Positions 1 through 8,852 of a stretch of DNA of 64,000 nt are shown here, piece by piece. Source of the stretch: Leadbetterella lacunae. Its GTDB lineage: Bacteria; Bacteroidota; Bacteroidia; Cytophagales; Spirosomataceae. The stretch is taken from NCBI RefSeq assembly GCF_042649125.1, contig NZ_JBHRYQ010000001.1:4092001-4156000 (forward strand). Reading direction: 5' to 3'. The notes under the pieces are model-generated. The model had not been told where the DNA came from. It made no database searches and saw nothing but the letters and a program-made list of their open reading frames with translations. Made by a program: the position numbers and the translations under genes. Each line of letters starts with the position of its first letter. The stretch's first letter is position 1.

Positions 1-295
1 GCTGTACAAATACACCTATAGTTTGCACCAAACCATACATGAAAATCGTCTGATTATTGACCAAGAAACCGTAGTTAAATTTGGTGGAACCTATATCAAT
101 CCAATTATAATGTATGAGGTAGTCTTCAAAAACCAATGTTTTGAGGTTAAAAGAAAATATGACACCCAGTATATTTATAACCAAAGAAATCCAACCTGAA
201 AACTCACCTAAAATTGAAGGTTTGATCCCAAACAAGACCGCAAAGCCTATGAGATAAAACATTAGATTTAGGATAATAAGAGTTTCTGTTGTCAT
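1..295 (-). CDS. NuoL-like proton-translocating membrane subunit, N-terminus only
   Basis: The first 98 residues of a membrane protein whose 3' part lies beyond the left edge. The translation begins MTTETLIILNLMFYLIGFAV and contains two hydrophobic helices followed by a W-I-D-I-G stretch and a G-F-L-V-N-N-Q segment. This order resembles the N-terminus of NADH-quinone oxidoreductase subunit L (a proton-pumping antiporter-like subunit of complex I) and its relatives such as DabB or MrpA. The family is inferred from this short stretch only. The ATG at 295-293 is preceded on the minus strand by a -7-like box at 319-326. Which NuoL relative it is cannot be decided here. Confidence 0.55.
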   Translation of the reverse strand, partial: MTTETLIILNLMFYLIGFAVLFGIKPSILGEFSGWISLVINILGVIFSFNLKTLVFEDYLIHYNWIDIGSTKFNYGFLVNNQTIFMYGLVQTIGVFVQ

Positions 296-318
296 TTATG
301 AGTTAAAATATCAAAAAA

Positions 319-326
319 CAAAGCTA
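319..326 (-). promoter_or_regulatory. -7 box of Bacteroidota promoter for the NuoL-like gene
   Basis: The minus strand reads TAGCTTTG, an exact TAnnTTTG match, 24 bases before the ATG. No clear TTG -33 element is seen at the expected distance, so this rests on the -7 box only. Confidence 0.35.
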
Positions 327-383
327 AGGTTTATAAATTATATTCTTGCTCTTTTTTACTCTATAAAATTTATAGACTAATAA

Positions 384-1586
384 TTATAGCCTTTTTAAAG
401 CCATTTCGCTTACAGTTTTTCCAATCGCCAATGAACTAGTGGCGGCAGGCGAAGGTGCATTACACACATTTATGGCCTGTTTGTTTTCTAAAATTGAGAA
501 ATCATCTAAAAGTCCTCCTTCTCTGTCACACGCTTGGGCTCTTACACCTGCACCTCCGGGTATCAAGTCTTCTTTTTGTATTTCTGGAATAAGCTCTTGC
601 AGGGCTTTTGTAAACGCAGCTTTTGAGAAAGATCTGTAATATTCGCCTAGTCCTGTTTTCCAGTACTTAGCTGCTACTTTTTGAAACCCCGGCCATCTGA
701 GAGTTTCTGATAATTCACTGAAGTTAAAGGCTAATTTGGTATATCCCTCTCTTTTAAATGCCAAAACTGCATTTGGGCCTGCTTCTACGCCACCACCAAT
801 CATACGTGTAAAGTGCACACCAAGGAAAGGGAAGTTAGGGTCCGGAACAGGATAAATTAAGTGCTTTACTAAGTGACGTTTTTCGGGCTTTAGTTCAAAA
901 TATTCGCCTCTGAAAGGTACTATTTTTACGTTGATTTTTTCATTTTCGGTAAGTTCCGCAACTTTGTCTGAGTATAAGCCCGCACAGTTTATTACCAAAG
1001 TGGTATCATAACTTCCTTTGGTGGTAACTACAGTAGAGACACAGTTAAGCTCAGAAATAGACGTTACTTTTTCTGAGAGGTGTAGTTCGCCTCCAAGTTC
1101 TTGTATTTTTTCTGCGTATTTAAGCGAAACCGTGGTGTAATCTATAATTCCAGTTTGAGGTACTTTTATGCCGGCAATTCCCGACACATGGGGCTCAATT
1201 TCTTTCATTTGACCTACATTTAGCTTTTCTAAGCCTCCGAGGCCATTTTCTATTCCACGGTTATACAAGTTTTCTAGCAATGGTAATTGCTCCTTTGATG
1301 TAGCCACTACTATTTTTCCGCAAAGCTCAAATGGTACTTCATTTTCTCTACAAAAATCTAATAACATATGATAGCCATTTATACAGTTTGTGGCTTTTAG
1401 GCTACCTGGTTTGTAATACAAGCCAGAGTGAATCACACCTGAGTTATGGCCCGTTTGATGTGCAGCATAGGCATTTTCTTTCTCTAAAAGCAATAATCGC
1501 AAGGTTGGTTTACTTTTCAAAAGGTTTAAAGCCGTAGCCAATCCTACTATGCCACCACCAACTACCACTACATCAAATCTTTTCAT
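384..1586 (-). CDS. lhgO: L-2-hydroxyglutarate oxidase
   Basis: A 400-residue FAD-dependent oxidase that converts L-2-hydroxyglutarate to 2-oxoglutarate and passes electrons to the quinone pool. The N-terminus has the dinucleotide-binding GGGIVGLATAL motif at residues 10-20. It is followed by a conserved HQTGHNSGVIHSGLYY segment near residues 43-58, characteristic of the LhgO/YgaF branch of the DAO family. The C-terminus has a GGAGVRAQ segment typical of these enzymes. Length is normal for the family. It appears to be a single-gene unit; the neighbours give no pathway information. Family assignment is secure; the substrate is inferred from family. Confidence 0.9.
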   Translation of the reverse strand: MKRFDVVVVGGGIVGLATALNLLKSKPTLRLLLLEKENAYAAHQTGHNSGVIHSGLYYKPGSLKATNCINGYHMLLDFCRENEVPFELCGKIVVATSKEQLPLLENLYNRGIENGLGGLEKLNVGQMKEIEPHVSGIAGIKVPQTGIIDYTTVSLKYAEKIQELGGELHLSEKVTSISELNCVSTVVTTKGSYDTTLVINCAGLYSDKVAELTENEKINVKIVPFRGEYFELKPEKRHLVKHLIYPVPDPNFPFLGVHFTRMIGGGVEAGPNAVLAFKREGYTKLAFNFSELSETLRWPGFQKVAAKYWKTGLGEYYRSFSKAAFTKALQELIPEIQKEDLIPGGAGVRAQACDREGGLLDDFSILENKQAINVCNAPSPAATSSLAIGKTVSEMALKRL

Positions 1587-1691
1587 CTATAAAAATGGGG
1601 TATTTTATTAAATTTTATTTTAAATCGACTTTCTACTTATGACGGTAAAACTTCTAAATGTAAACAACTACGTTATAATGTTGAAATAAAC

Positions 1692-1723
1692 TTTGGCTTT
1701 TTGAAATGCTAAGTTTAAATTTG
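1692..1723 (+). promoter_or_regulatory. Bacteroidota-type promoter of the small lipoprotein gene
   Basis: A TTTG at 1692-1695 and a TAAATTTG at 1716-1723 are separated by 20 bases, an excellent match to the TTTG-N19-TAnnTTTG housekeeping promoter of Bacteroidota. The gene starts 28 bases downstream. Confidence 0.6.
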
Positions 1724-1751
1724 TGCAAATTTAAAAGATATAAGCTTCATA

Positions 1752-2033
1752 ATGAAAAAGAACAGCATTATAATATTATTCGCTTCTCTAGTTGCATTGA
1801 CTTCTTGTAGCTATCAATCAAACAATAGGATTGAGCAAGATGATTTAAATAAAGACAACGAAAGAGTTTATGGCGTTTCGCCTGATTCGGCAGCTGCACA
1901 ATTGAAAAATGTGTATACGCCAAATCCTGAAAATGAAGCAAGAGCAACAGCTATCAAAAATAAGCTTTACGGTGCACCGGCTTCTGCTCCTACTGAAGGG
2001 CCAGCTGTGGCAGCGGATACCACTGCCAAGTAA
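1752..2033 (+). CDS. small lipoprotein of unknown function
   Basis: A 93-residue protein with a short N-terminal signal ending in the lipobox L-T-S-C (Cys19), so it should be lipidated and held at the inner or outer membrane. The mature part is hydrophilic, rich in Asn, Asp, Glu and Ala, and ends with an Ala/Pro-rich tail; no known domain is recognised. It has its own consensus promoter upstream and a strong hairpin terminator downstream, so it is a monocistronic, probably well-expressed gene. Confidence 0.75.
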   Translation: MKKNSIIILFASLVALTSCSYQSNNRIEQDDLNKDNERVYGVSPDSAAAQLKNVYTPNPENEARATAIKNKLYGAPASAPTEGPAVAADTTAK

Positions 2034-2059
2034 TTTTTTATACTATAAATTATTTAATG

Positions 2060-2106
2060 TGATTTTATGGCTAATGTTTAATTAGGCACCATAAAATCAT
2101 TTTTAT
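2060..2106 (+). terminator. Rho-independent terminator after the small lipoprotein gene
   Basis: An 11-bp perfect stem pairs 2060-2070 with 2089-2099, with an inner CTAAT/ATTAG stem, and is followed directly by a T-rich run at 2100-2106. Confidence 0.7.
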
Positions 2107-2120
2107 TATACCACATTCAA

Positions 2121-3182
2121 ATGAACATAGCATTAGTTACGGGTTCTGCAGGATTAATAGGGAGTGAGTCAGTTGCTTTTTTAAGCGAGAAGTTTGATAA
2201 AGTTATTGGTATAGACAATGACCTGAGGCAGTACTTTTTTGGCAAGGAAGCTTCTACTGACTGGAACCGCACGCGAATATCTGAAGCGTATCCAAACTAT
2301 GTTCACTATAATGCAGACATCAGATCTGAGGAAGCAATTGGTAAAATATTCGCTGAATATGGCACTGATATCAAGATAGTGGTGCACACGGCCGCTCAGC
2401 CTAGTCACGACTGGGCCGCGAAAGAACCATACACAGACTTTACTGTTAATGCCAATGGTACACTCGTCATGCTAGAAAGCACTCGTAAGTATTGCCCAGA
2501 GGCAGTTTTTATATTTACTTCTACCAATAAAGTATACGGTGATAATCCCAATTTCTTGCCATTAATTGAGCAAGAAACTCGGTGGGAGATTGATGAAAAT
2601 CATGCCTATTTTAAAAATGGGATAGATGAAGAAATGAGCATTGATCACACAAAACACTCCCTGTTTGGGGCTTCTAAAGTAGCTGCAGATGTACTTGTGC
2701 AAGAGTATGGCCGTTATTTTGGAATGAAAACGGGTGTATTTAGAGGTGGTTGCCTTACAGGCCCTAACCATTCGGGAGCTCAATTGCACGGATTTTTGGC
2801 TTATTTAATGAAATGTGCCATAACGGGCAATCCATATACTATTTTTGGTTATAAAGGAAAACAAGTAAGAGACAACATCCACTCATGGGACCTAGTGAAT
2901 ATGTTTTGGCATTTTTACCAAAATCCTAAGCCAGGCGAAGTATATAACGCTGGTGGTGGAAGGTTCTCTAATGTTTCTATGATCGAAGGGATTCATCTTT
3001 GTGAGGAAATCACGGGTAATAAAATGAATTACTCGTATGCCAATGATAACCGTATTGGAGATCACATTTGGTATATATCAGACCTTACGAAATTTAAGGA
3101 GCATTATCCGACGTGGGATTGGAAATACGATTTGAAAACTACAATGGTTCAAATGTATGATAACATTAGCACTAGGGTTTAA
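2121..3182 (+). CDS. NAD-dependent epimerase, CDP-paratose/tyvelose 2-epimerase-like
   Basis: A 353-residue extended short-chain dehydrogenase/reductase. The N-terminal NAD-binding motif GSAGLIG lies at residues 8-14. The body, with TSTNKVYG at 133-140 and a long insertion around 145-175, resembles CDP-paratose (tyvelose) 2-epimerases, which act on nucleotide sugars for surface polysaccharides. The expected catalytic YxxxK is FGASK here, with Phe182 replacing Tyr and Lys186 kept. This could be a subfamily feature with altered chemistry rather than a broken gene, since the rest is intact. No polysaccharide cluster surrounds it, so the true substrate is open. Confidence 0.75.
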   Translation: MNIALVTGSAGLIGSESVAFLSEKFDKVIGIDNDLRQYFFGKEASTDWNRTRISEAYPNYVHYNADIRSEEAIGKIFAEYGTDIKIVVHTAAQPSHDWAAKEPYTDFTVNANGTLVMLESTRKYCPEAVFIFTSTNKVYGDNPNFLPLIEQETRWEIDENHAYFKNGIDEEMSIDHTKHSLFGASKVAADVLVQEYGRYFGMKTGVFRGGCLTGPNHSGAQLHGFLAYLMKCAITGNPYTIFGYKGKQVRDNIHSWDLVNMFWHFYQNPKPGEVYNAGGGRFSNVSMIEGIHLCEEITGNKMNYSYANDNRIGDHIWYISDLTKFKEHYPTWDWKYDLKTTMVQMYDNISTRV

Positions 3183-3289
3183 TATAATTATTTTGTTGTT
3201 TTTATAGATACAAAAGATCGTTCACTCGCTTTTTTGGATATATTTAGGTAGGTTTATTGAAAGTATATTTAAAAAGATAAAAACGCTTT

Positions 3290-5362
3290 ATGCAATTTTT
3301 GTTTCCTGGAGTTTTATGGGGTTTGTTGGCTTTGAGTATCCCGCTCATCGTACATCTATTTAATTTTAGACGAACAAAAAAGATATTTTTCTCCAACGTA
3401 TCGCTATTAAAAGCGGTAGACACCCAAACTTCTTCGTTTAGGAAACTCAAAAGGTGGCTAATTATGGCTGCCAGAATGCTGTTTTTAGCATGTTTGGTTT
3501 TGGCATTTGCTCAACCTATATGGTTCAAAGGGGCCGAAATAAAAGCCCAAAGCAGCGGAATAAATGGTATTTATATCGACAATTCATTGTCGATGGAAAA
3601 TGTCACTGAGGGCAAGCATTTCTTTGACTTGGCTATTATAAAGGTTGACGAGCTTCTTTCTATTTTTAATAGGTCTTCTAATGTACAGCTCACCACCAAT
3701 GATTTTGATGGGCAAGATCAGTTTGTGCAAGGAGCAAATAAGATTAAAGACAGACTTACTACACTTAAATATTCTGAAGCTCCACGCACGCTTGAACAAG
3801 TTTATAAAAGACAAAAAACGGTTGCAAACAAACATAACCCTTCTGGTGCAAATCACTTTTTTTGGTTTTCTGATTTTCAAAAAAGTACAGCAGGCAAGCT
3901 TTCTAATATTAAAGTAGATTCTTTAGATCAAGTTCATATTATTCCAGTGTTGGGCAAAGTTTCTCAAAACGTTTTTGTGGATTCTGTCTGGCTAAGTGTG
4001 CCTGTGGTTAGGGAGATGCAAAACAATGTTTTGAATGTAAAAGTCTTTAATTCAGGTAATACAACAGTTGAAAAGCTGCCACTTAAGTTAATTTTAGATG
4101 GAGTTCAAGCCTCTACATCTTCGGTTAATATTTCTCCAAACGCGTTTGCCTCAGCTACTTTTAATTTTACGGTAAAAGATAGAGGAACACATAAAGCCAA
4201 AATAGAATTTGACGATCAACCCATCACCTTTGACAACGATTATTTCTTTGTTTTAAATGCTTCTCCGACCATTCGGGTGCTGCATCTTTATGGAAATAAA
4301 AGTAAACAAGACTACATTGGTAAAATGTATGCCAACGATAGCCTTTTTAATTACACTTCGGCGAGTTTATCTAATGTAGATCCGGGTGTTATTCAAAACG
4401 CAGACTTAGTGATTTTAGAAGGAGCAAACAGTATAGATGGCGGTGTTAAAGAAAAGCTTGAGGCTTTTATTGCGGATGGTGGTAGTTTGGGGATTATCCC
4501 TGGTGAAAATATTTCAGTGAGTAGTTATGCCACTTTTTTAGGTAAATATGGCATTCAGTCTTTTTCGGATATTTCTGATGTGCCCACCGCACAGACACTT
4601 TCAGAACTTGCGGAGCCTGAGAAATCTAACATTTTCTTCGAAGGAGTTTTTGAACGAGCAGCTTCTAATATGGCCGTTTCTTTGCCTAAAAGTTCGCCTA
4701 AAGTCGTTTGGTCTGGTATTGCTAATAAGCTCTTGGTATATAAAAACGGTAAGAATTTTCTAACTCAAACCAAAGTAGGGGATGGTAATATATACCTATT
4801 ATCGAGTCCGCTTAGTAGTGCCTACGGTAATTTCCAAGAGCATGCTTATTTTGTGCCTACTTTTTACAAAATGGCCTATTTGAGTGCCAAGCCAGAGCGT
4901 CTTTCATATAGGTTTAATGACCAAGTTCTAAAGTTTTTTATGCCTGATGCACCTAAAAATGCTACTTATAAACTAAAAAATGGCAATTTTGAAATGATAC
5001 CTGTGCAGCGTTTGTATGGTAAGACGTTAGAATTGACTTTGCCTAAAAGTGCTGAAGTAAATCATGACCCAGCTTACACTTCAGGTTTTTATACTTTAGA
5101 AATAAACGGACAGGCCAAAAAGGTAATTGCTCTCAATCACGACCAAAACGAGTCTCGCCTAGATGTTTATACATCTGACGAACTGAAAGACATTTTCGAA
5201 AACAACCCAAATGTTATCGTGCACGATGACGTAACCGACGGCAGTTTTGTGCAAGCATTTAGAGACACTACATTAGGTACGCCACTTTGGAAATACTTTA
5301 TTCTACTAGCCTTGGTGTTTCTTTTGATGGAAATACTATTAGCTCGTTTTATGAAGTCTTAA
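3290..5362 (+). CDS. BatA N-terminal domain membrane protein (aerotolerance family)
   Basis: A 690-residue protein that begins with the BatA-type N-terminal segment (FLFPGVLWGLLALSIPLIVH) with two membrane helices inside the first 80 residues. A degenerate VWA-like domain follows, whose DNSLSM motif near residue 100 matches the MIDAS pattern DxSxS. A long periplasmic part comes next and a C-terminal membrane helix closes the protein. BatA-family proteins in Bacteroidota are linked to oxygen tolerance and envelope integrity, usually with MoxR and other Bat genes, which are not present here. Its 3' end overlaps the convergent kinase-like gene by 4 bases. Confidence 0.8.
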   Translation: MQFLFPGVLWGLLALSIPLIVHLFNFRRTKKIFFSNVSLLKAVDTQTSSFRKLKRWLIMAARMLFLACLVLAFAQPIWFKGAEIKAQSSGINGIYIDNSLSMENVTEGKHFFDLAIIKVDELLSIFNRSSNVQLTTNDFDGQDQFVQGANKIKDRLTTLKYSEAPRTLEQVYKRQKTVANKHNPSGANHFFWFSDFQKSTAGKLSNIKVDSLDQVHIIPVLGKVSQNVFVDSVWLSVPVVREMQNNVLNVKVFNSGNTTVEKLPLKLILDGVQASTSSVNISPNAFASATFNFTVKDRGTHKAKIEFDDQPITFDNDYFFVLNASPTIRVLHLYGNKSKQDYIGKMYANDSLFNYTSASLSNVDPGVIQNADLVILEGANSIDGGVKEKLEAFIADGGSLGIIPGENISVSSYATFLGKYGIQSFSDISDVPTAQTLSELAEPEKSNIFFEGVFERAASNMAVSLPKSSPKVVWSGIANKLLVYKNGKNFLTQTKVGDGNIYLLSSPLSSAYGNFQEHAYFVPTFYKMAYLSAKPERLSYRFNDQVLKFFMPDAPKNATYKLKNGNFEMIPVQRLYGKTLELTLPKSAEVNHDPAYTSGFYTLEINGQAKKVIALNHDQNESRLDVYTSDELKDIFENNPNVIVHDDVTDGSFVQAFRDTTLGTPLWKYFILLALVFLLMEILLARFMKS

Positions 5363-6384
5363 TGTGATCCAGAAATGGTTTGAAGGCTCATTTCTAATAC
5401 CTCGCCCATATTTTGACAACTCATAAACTTCTCCAATTTGTAGTGCTGAGCTAAGTCTGTTTTGAGTTTTAATAAGTTTTCGTCAAAAAAAATCTTGTCT
5501 CTTTTCATACACTCAATTAGGTCGTGTAATCTAACTTTTTCGGCTTTCATTCTATTCGAAATTAGTGATCGCTCTTCGGTTTGATATTGCTTGACAGACT
5601 CAGGCGTCATATATTTCATTCCTAATTCTATAATCGGCAAATTCTGTTTAAAATATTGCGGCATATATACCGACTTTGAGCCTTCGTATGACTGTTGGTC
5701 AAAATCAATGGCTCTTATACGATAATGGAAATCTTCGAAATCAGGGGTAATAATGACCACAAAATTAGAAGAATGCATGTCTCCAAGTAATCTTACAAAG
5801 CACCTTTCGTTAAATTTTATGAACTCTTTGGCTAACCTAATGGGATTTGAGTTGGTATCGTGTAAGTGGTTTTGGATAAAAAGGTCACCCGTTATACCTG
5901 CAATATGCTCTTCTACCAAAGTTTCATTATGAGTTACATAAGATATCACATTGGGAGATAACAAATGTTCGAGTTCTAATCCATACACTCGCGACGCATC
6001 TGCGTTTTTGATATAAAAATAATCGTAGTTGTCGTTTACTTTGTTGATTATCCGGATTCTGAAAGGGAGTGTATTGGCGTACGTACAAATATCTACGCGA
6101 TCTACTACTAAGTGCTTAATTACTTCTTCGTTTCCATCGGTTTTTAAGTCGGCATATATAGATTTTAGGTTTTCATAAATCTCGTTCATGTCGTTTTGGG
6201 GGTAAAAAACCGTCTCCCAAAGGGTGTCATTACCGTTTTTGTCGTAAAGTATTATTTTGTTGTTAAACCTCTGAAGGTCATTGTATCTCAAAGGCAATTC
6301 TTTTTCTCTTTCATACTTAACTAAGTATTTTCGCAGTCTAGGTGAAATCTTAAAAGGGATTTTTTTCTTTGAAATTAATGCCAT
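5359..6384 (-). CDS. protein-kinase-fold protein of unknown substrate
   Basis: A 341-residue soluble protein without signal peptide. It carries the signature of a kinase or phosphotransferase catalytic core. LLGDMHSSNFVV near residues 199-210 matches the catalytic loop (Asp202, Asn207), and IDFDQ near 226-230 matches the metal-binding DFD. Upstream, Lys126 in a FYIK strand and Glu139 could be the nucleotide-binding Lys and Glu. It does not match a named family I know. Only one base separates it from the upstream MFS gene, so the two are almost certainly cotranscribed, and the target may be the transported compound. Function is inferred from motifs only. Confidence 0.65.
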   Translation of the reverse strand: MALISKKKIPFKISPRLRKYLVKYEREKELPLRYNDLQRFNNKIILYDKNGNDTLWETVFYPQNDMNEIYENLKSIYADLKTDGNEEVIKHLVVDRVDICTYANTLPFRIRIINKVNDNYDYFYIKNADASRVYGLELEHLLSPNVISYVTHNETLVEEHIAGITGDLFIQNHLHDTNSNPIRLAKEFIKFNERCFVRLLGDMHSSNFVVIITPDFEDFHYRIRAIDFDQQSYEGSKSVYMPQYFKQNLPIIELGMKYMTPESVKQYQTEERSLISNRMKAEKVRLHDLIECMKRDKIFFDENLLKLKTDLAQHYKLEKFMSCQNMGEVLEMSLQTISGSH

Positions 6385-6385
6385 A

Positions 6386-7627
6386 TCAGTCTAGATAGTC
6401 TAGGTTTTTGTGAAAAGTGTCTTTAATAAAAAATGTAGCGGTAAATGCCAAGATAAAACATATTACTCCCGTTACTGTTGCAGCATGTAGTGTACTTAAC
6501 TGAAATTGGTCGATGGTCCATTGGTAAAATATCGCAATGGGTACTACGGCACCTCTTGCAAAGTTTGGAATAGTGGTAGCCACTGTAGCTCTAAGGTTTG
6601 TACCAAACTGCTCGGCCGCCAACGTGATTAAACTCACCCAATATCCTGCACCTAATCCCAATAAAACATAGGTAATATAAAGTGTTTCTTTATTTATTCC
6701 ATGGCTATTTAGATGGAATAAAATTATGGCTAAGCCAAAAAGTAAAAAATATTGAATTGTACGTTTTCGATTACTTAAATATTGGCTGATAAGTCCAGAA
6801 CTAAGGTCACCCAAAGTAAGTCCCAAATACACCAACATTACGGCCTTTCCTGAGCTAATTTCTTCTTTTATGCCTAACTGAACCGCTACTTCAGGTGCTA
6901 GTTGCATCAATATAGTTATGGTAAAAAAGATAGGTAAACTTATCATAATGCTGCTCAGGTAACGTTTTCGTTTGTCTGAGTTTGTAAATAAGGATAAGAA
7001 ATCTCCGTGCTTTTTGTTAGAGCTTTTTGCGGATTTAAATAACGAAGATTCAAAACTATTTACTCTTAAAAATAATAAAAGTAGCCCCATGCTACCGCCT
7101 ATGAAATAGGAATATCGCCATGGAGTAATATCCCCGAGTAATCCTGCCGCAAAAGCTCCTGCAGCTCCAGTGGCTGCTACTATTGCCGTTCCATATCCCC
7201 TGTATTTTTGAGGCATGACCTCTGACACCAAGGTGATGCCCGCACCCAATTCACCGGCCAAGCCAAACCCCGCAATAAATCGGAGTGCATAATATTGCCA
7301 TAGCTCCTGCACCTGGGAGTTTAAAAGATTGGCAACTGAGTAAACCAATATTGAGCCAAACAAGACCGATAGTCTTCCTTTTTTGTCTCCTAATATCCCG
7401 AAAAAAATACCACCGAGAAATGTCCCGACCATTTGGGTGTTAAAAAGTGAGAGTCCAATCTGACTTAGATTTTGCTCGGATATTCCCAAGTCAATTAAGC
7501 TGGCTTTTCTTATAACCACAAATAAAATGAGGTCGTAAGCATCTACAAAATAGCCAAGTGCGGCTATTAATACTATGAGGTATTCTTTTTTACGAAAAAT
7601 GGTATTCAAGGTGATTCGGGTTTTCAA
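6386..7627 (-). CDS. MFS transporter, sugar/metabolite porter type
   Basis: A 413-residue major facilitator protein with about 12 membrane helices. It shows the cytoplasmic-loop motif GDKKGRLSV after helix 2 and a RFIAGFGLAGELGAG segment in helix 4 typical of the metabolite:H+ symporter and sugar porter subfamilies. The start ATG at 7627 gives a short basic N-terminus directly before helix 1. It is the first gene of a two-gene unit with the kinase-fold protein. The substrate cannot be read from sequence. Confidence 0.85.
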   Translation of the reverse strand: MKTRITLNTIFRKKEYLIVLIAALGYFVDAYDLILFVVIRKASLIDLGISEQNLSQIGLSLFNTQMVGTFLGGIFFGILGDKKGRLSVLFGSILVYSVANLLNSQVQELWQYYALRFIAGFGLAGELGAGITLVSEVMPQKYRGYGTAIVAATGAAGAFAAGLLGDITPWRYSYFIGGSMGLLLLFLRVNSFESSLFKSAKSSNKKHGDFLSLFTNSDKRKRYLSSIMISLPIFFTITILMQLAPEVAVQLGIKEEISSGKAVMLVYLGLTLGDLSSGLISQYLSNRKRTIQYFLLFGLAIILFHLNSHGINKETLYITYVLLGLGAGYWVSLITLAAEQFGTNLRATVATTIPNFARGAVVPIAIFYQWTIDQFQLSTLHAATVTGVICFILAFTATFFIKDTFHKNLDYLD

Positions 7628-7702
7628 TTGTCGTAAAAATAGCTATTCTAAGAGAATATCAACCGCTATATCTCAATATTGCATGCGAAAATTCGTTTTT
7701 AG

Positions 7703-7732
7703 TATGTTATATAAAATAAAAGGCTATTTTTG
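7703..7732 (+). promoter_or_regulatory. possible promoter of the coiled-coil protein gene
   Basis: A TATTTTTG box at 7725-7732 fits TAnnTTTG exactly; TATG at 7703-7706, 18 bases upstream, is a weak -33 candidate. The gene starts 34 bases downstream. Confidence 0.4.
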
Positions 7733-7766
7733 CTTTAATAATCTAACCTAAAATAACAATTTACCT

Positions 7767-8717
7767 ATGGAAGAAAATAATCAAAGTAGCAATACAGTAG
7801 TAAAAGCTGGGTTGATTTTGGCTCTCGCTTTGGCTGGAATATTTGGATACTTGTATTTTAATGAAAAGCAAGAGTCAACTCAAAAGAATGTTTCGATAAC
7901 CGAAAAAACACAGGAATTACTCAGAACAAACACCAAGCTTGACTCTATTTCGGCTCAGTTAGATGCCAAAATAGCAGAAGTAACAGCTTTAGGCGGACAA
8001 GTAGAGGAGTTAGAAGCACTAAAGGCTCAGCTAGAACGCGACAAAAAGCAGTTGATGAGTTCAAAAAACTTCAGCTCAAAGGAGTTTCAAGCTAAAATCA
8101 AAAACTATGAGGCTTTGCTCTTAGAAAAAGACGCGGAATTGGCTAAGCTTAGAGAAGAAAATGCAATCTTAAATAACCAAAACCAAGTTCTAAATTCTGA
8201 AAATTCAGGTTTGAAGTCATCAAATTCAGAATTGAAGTCTGTTAAAGAGGCTCTATCTGACTCGGTGTATAGGGTAGGAGTTCAAAATAAAGAACTTTCT
8301 GAAAAAGTTACCTTAGCGGCTGCACTTAGACCAATGAACTATTCGGTATCTGCAATTAACTCAAGAGGTAAAGAGCGTGACGGAGAAGAATTTAAGGCCA
8401 GAAGAGTTGATAGAGTTAAAGTGGCTTTTAAACTTGCCGAGAACCCATTGACAAAAAAAGAGAACAAAACGGTTTATATGCGTATGGTAGATCCAACGGG
8501 GAGCGTTATTTCTGACATGGCTACTGGCTCAGGAGCATTTAACTTCGGTGGCAAAGAAACTATTTACACGGCCAAGCAAAATATCATGTATTCTAACTCA
8601 GGTCAAACGGTTGAGTTTATTTATAACAGAGGTTCTAACTACGAAAAAGGAACCTATAAAGTAGAGCTTTATGCGGATGGTTTCAGAATTGGCCAAACGA
8701 GTTTTACTATTAAGTAA
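7767..8717 (+). CDS. membrane-anchored coiled-coil protein
   Basis: A 316-residue protein with one membrane helix at about residues 12-31. A long Glu/Lys/Leu-rich coiled coil runs from about 38 to 195, and the C-terminal domain of about 120 residues (from NYSVSAINSRGKERDG on) has the alternating pattern of a beta-sandwich. The topology is probably cytoplasmic N-terminus, periplasmic coiled coil and C-terminal domain. It resembles conserved unnamed proteins of Bacteroidota; no enzyme motif is seen. It is monocistronic with its own promoter-like box and terminator. Confidence 0.75.
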   Translation: MEENNQSSNTVVKAGLILALALAGIFGYLYFNEKQESTQKNVSITEKTQELLRTNTKLDSISAQLDAKIAEVTALGGQVEELEALKAQLERDKKQLMSSKNFSSKEFQAKIKNYEALLLEKDAELAKLREENAILNNQNQVLNSENSGLKSSNSELKSVKEALSDSVYRVGVQNKELSEKVTLAAALRPMNYSVSAINSRGKERDGEEFKARRVDRVKVAFKLAENPLTKKENKTVYMRMVDPTGSVISDMATGSGAFNFGGKETIYTAKQNIMYSNSGQTVEFIYNRGSNYEKGTYKVELYADGFRIGQTSFTIK

Positions 8718-8740
8718 GTACTGAGAAATTGACATAATTA

Positions 8741-8768
8741 AAAAAAGCGGCTTTCGGGTCGCTTTTTT
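8741..8768. terminator. terminator after the coiled-coil gene
   Basis: A perfect 9-bp stem AAAAAAGCG (8741-8749) / CGCTTTTTT (8760-8768) with a 10-base loop; the A and T tracts on both sides would let it work in either direction. Confidence 0.75.
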
Positions 8769-8852
8769 AGTTTTAAAAATCTAGATATATTTTTTATTGT
8801 AAATCAGACACGTATTTTTGTTTGAAATTTTATATTCAACCCTACAAATATT

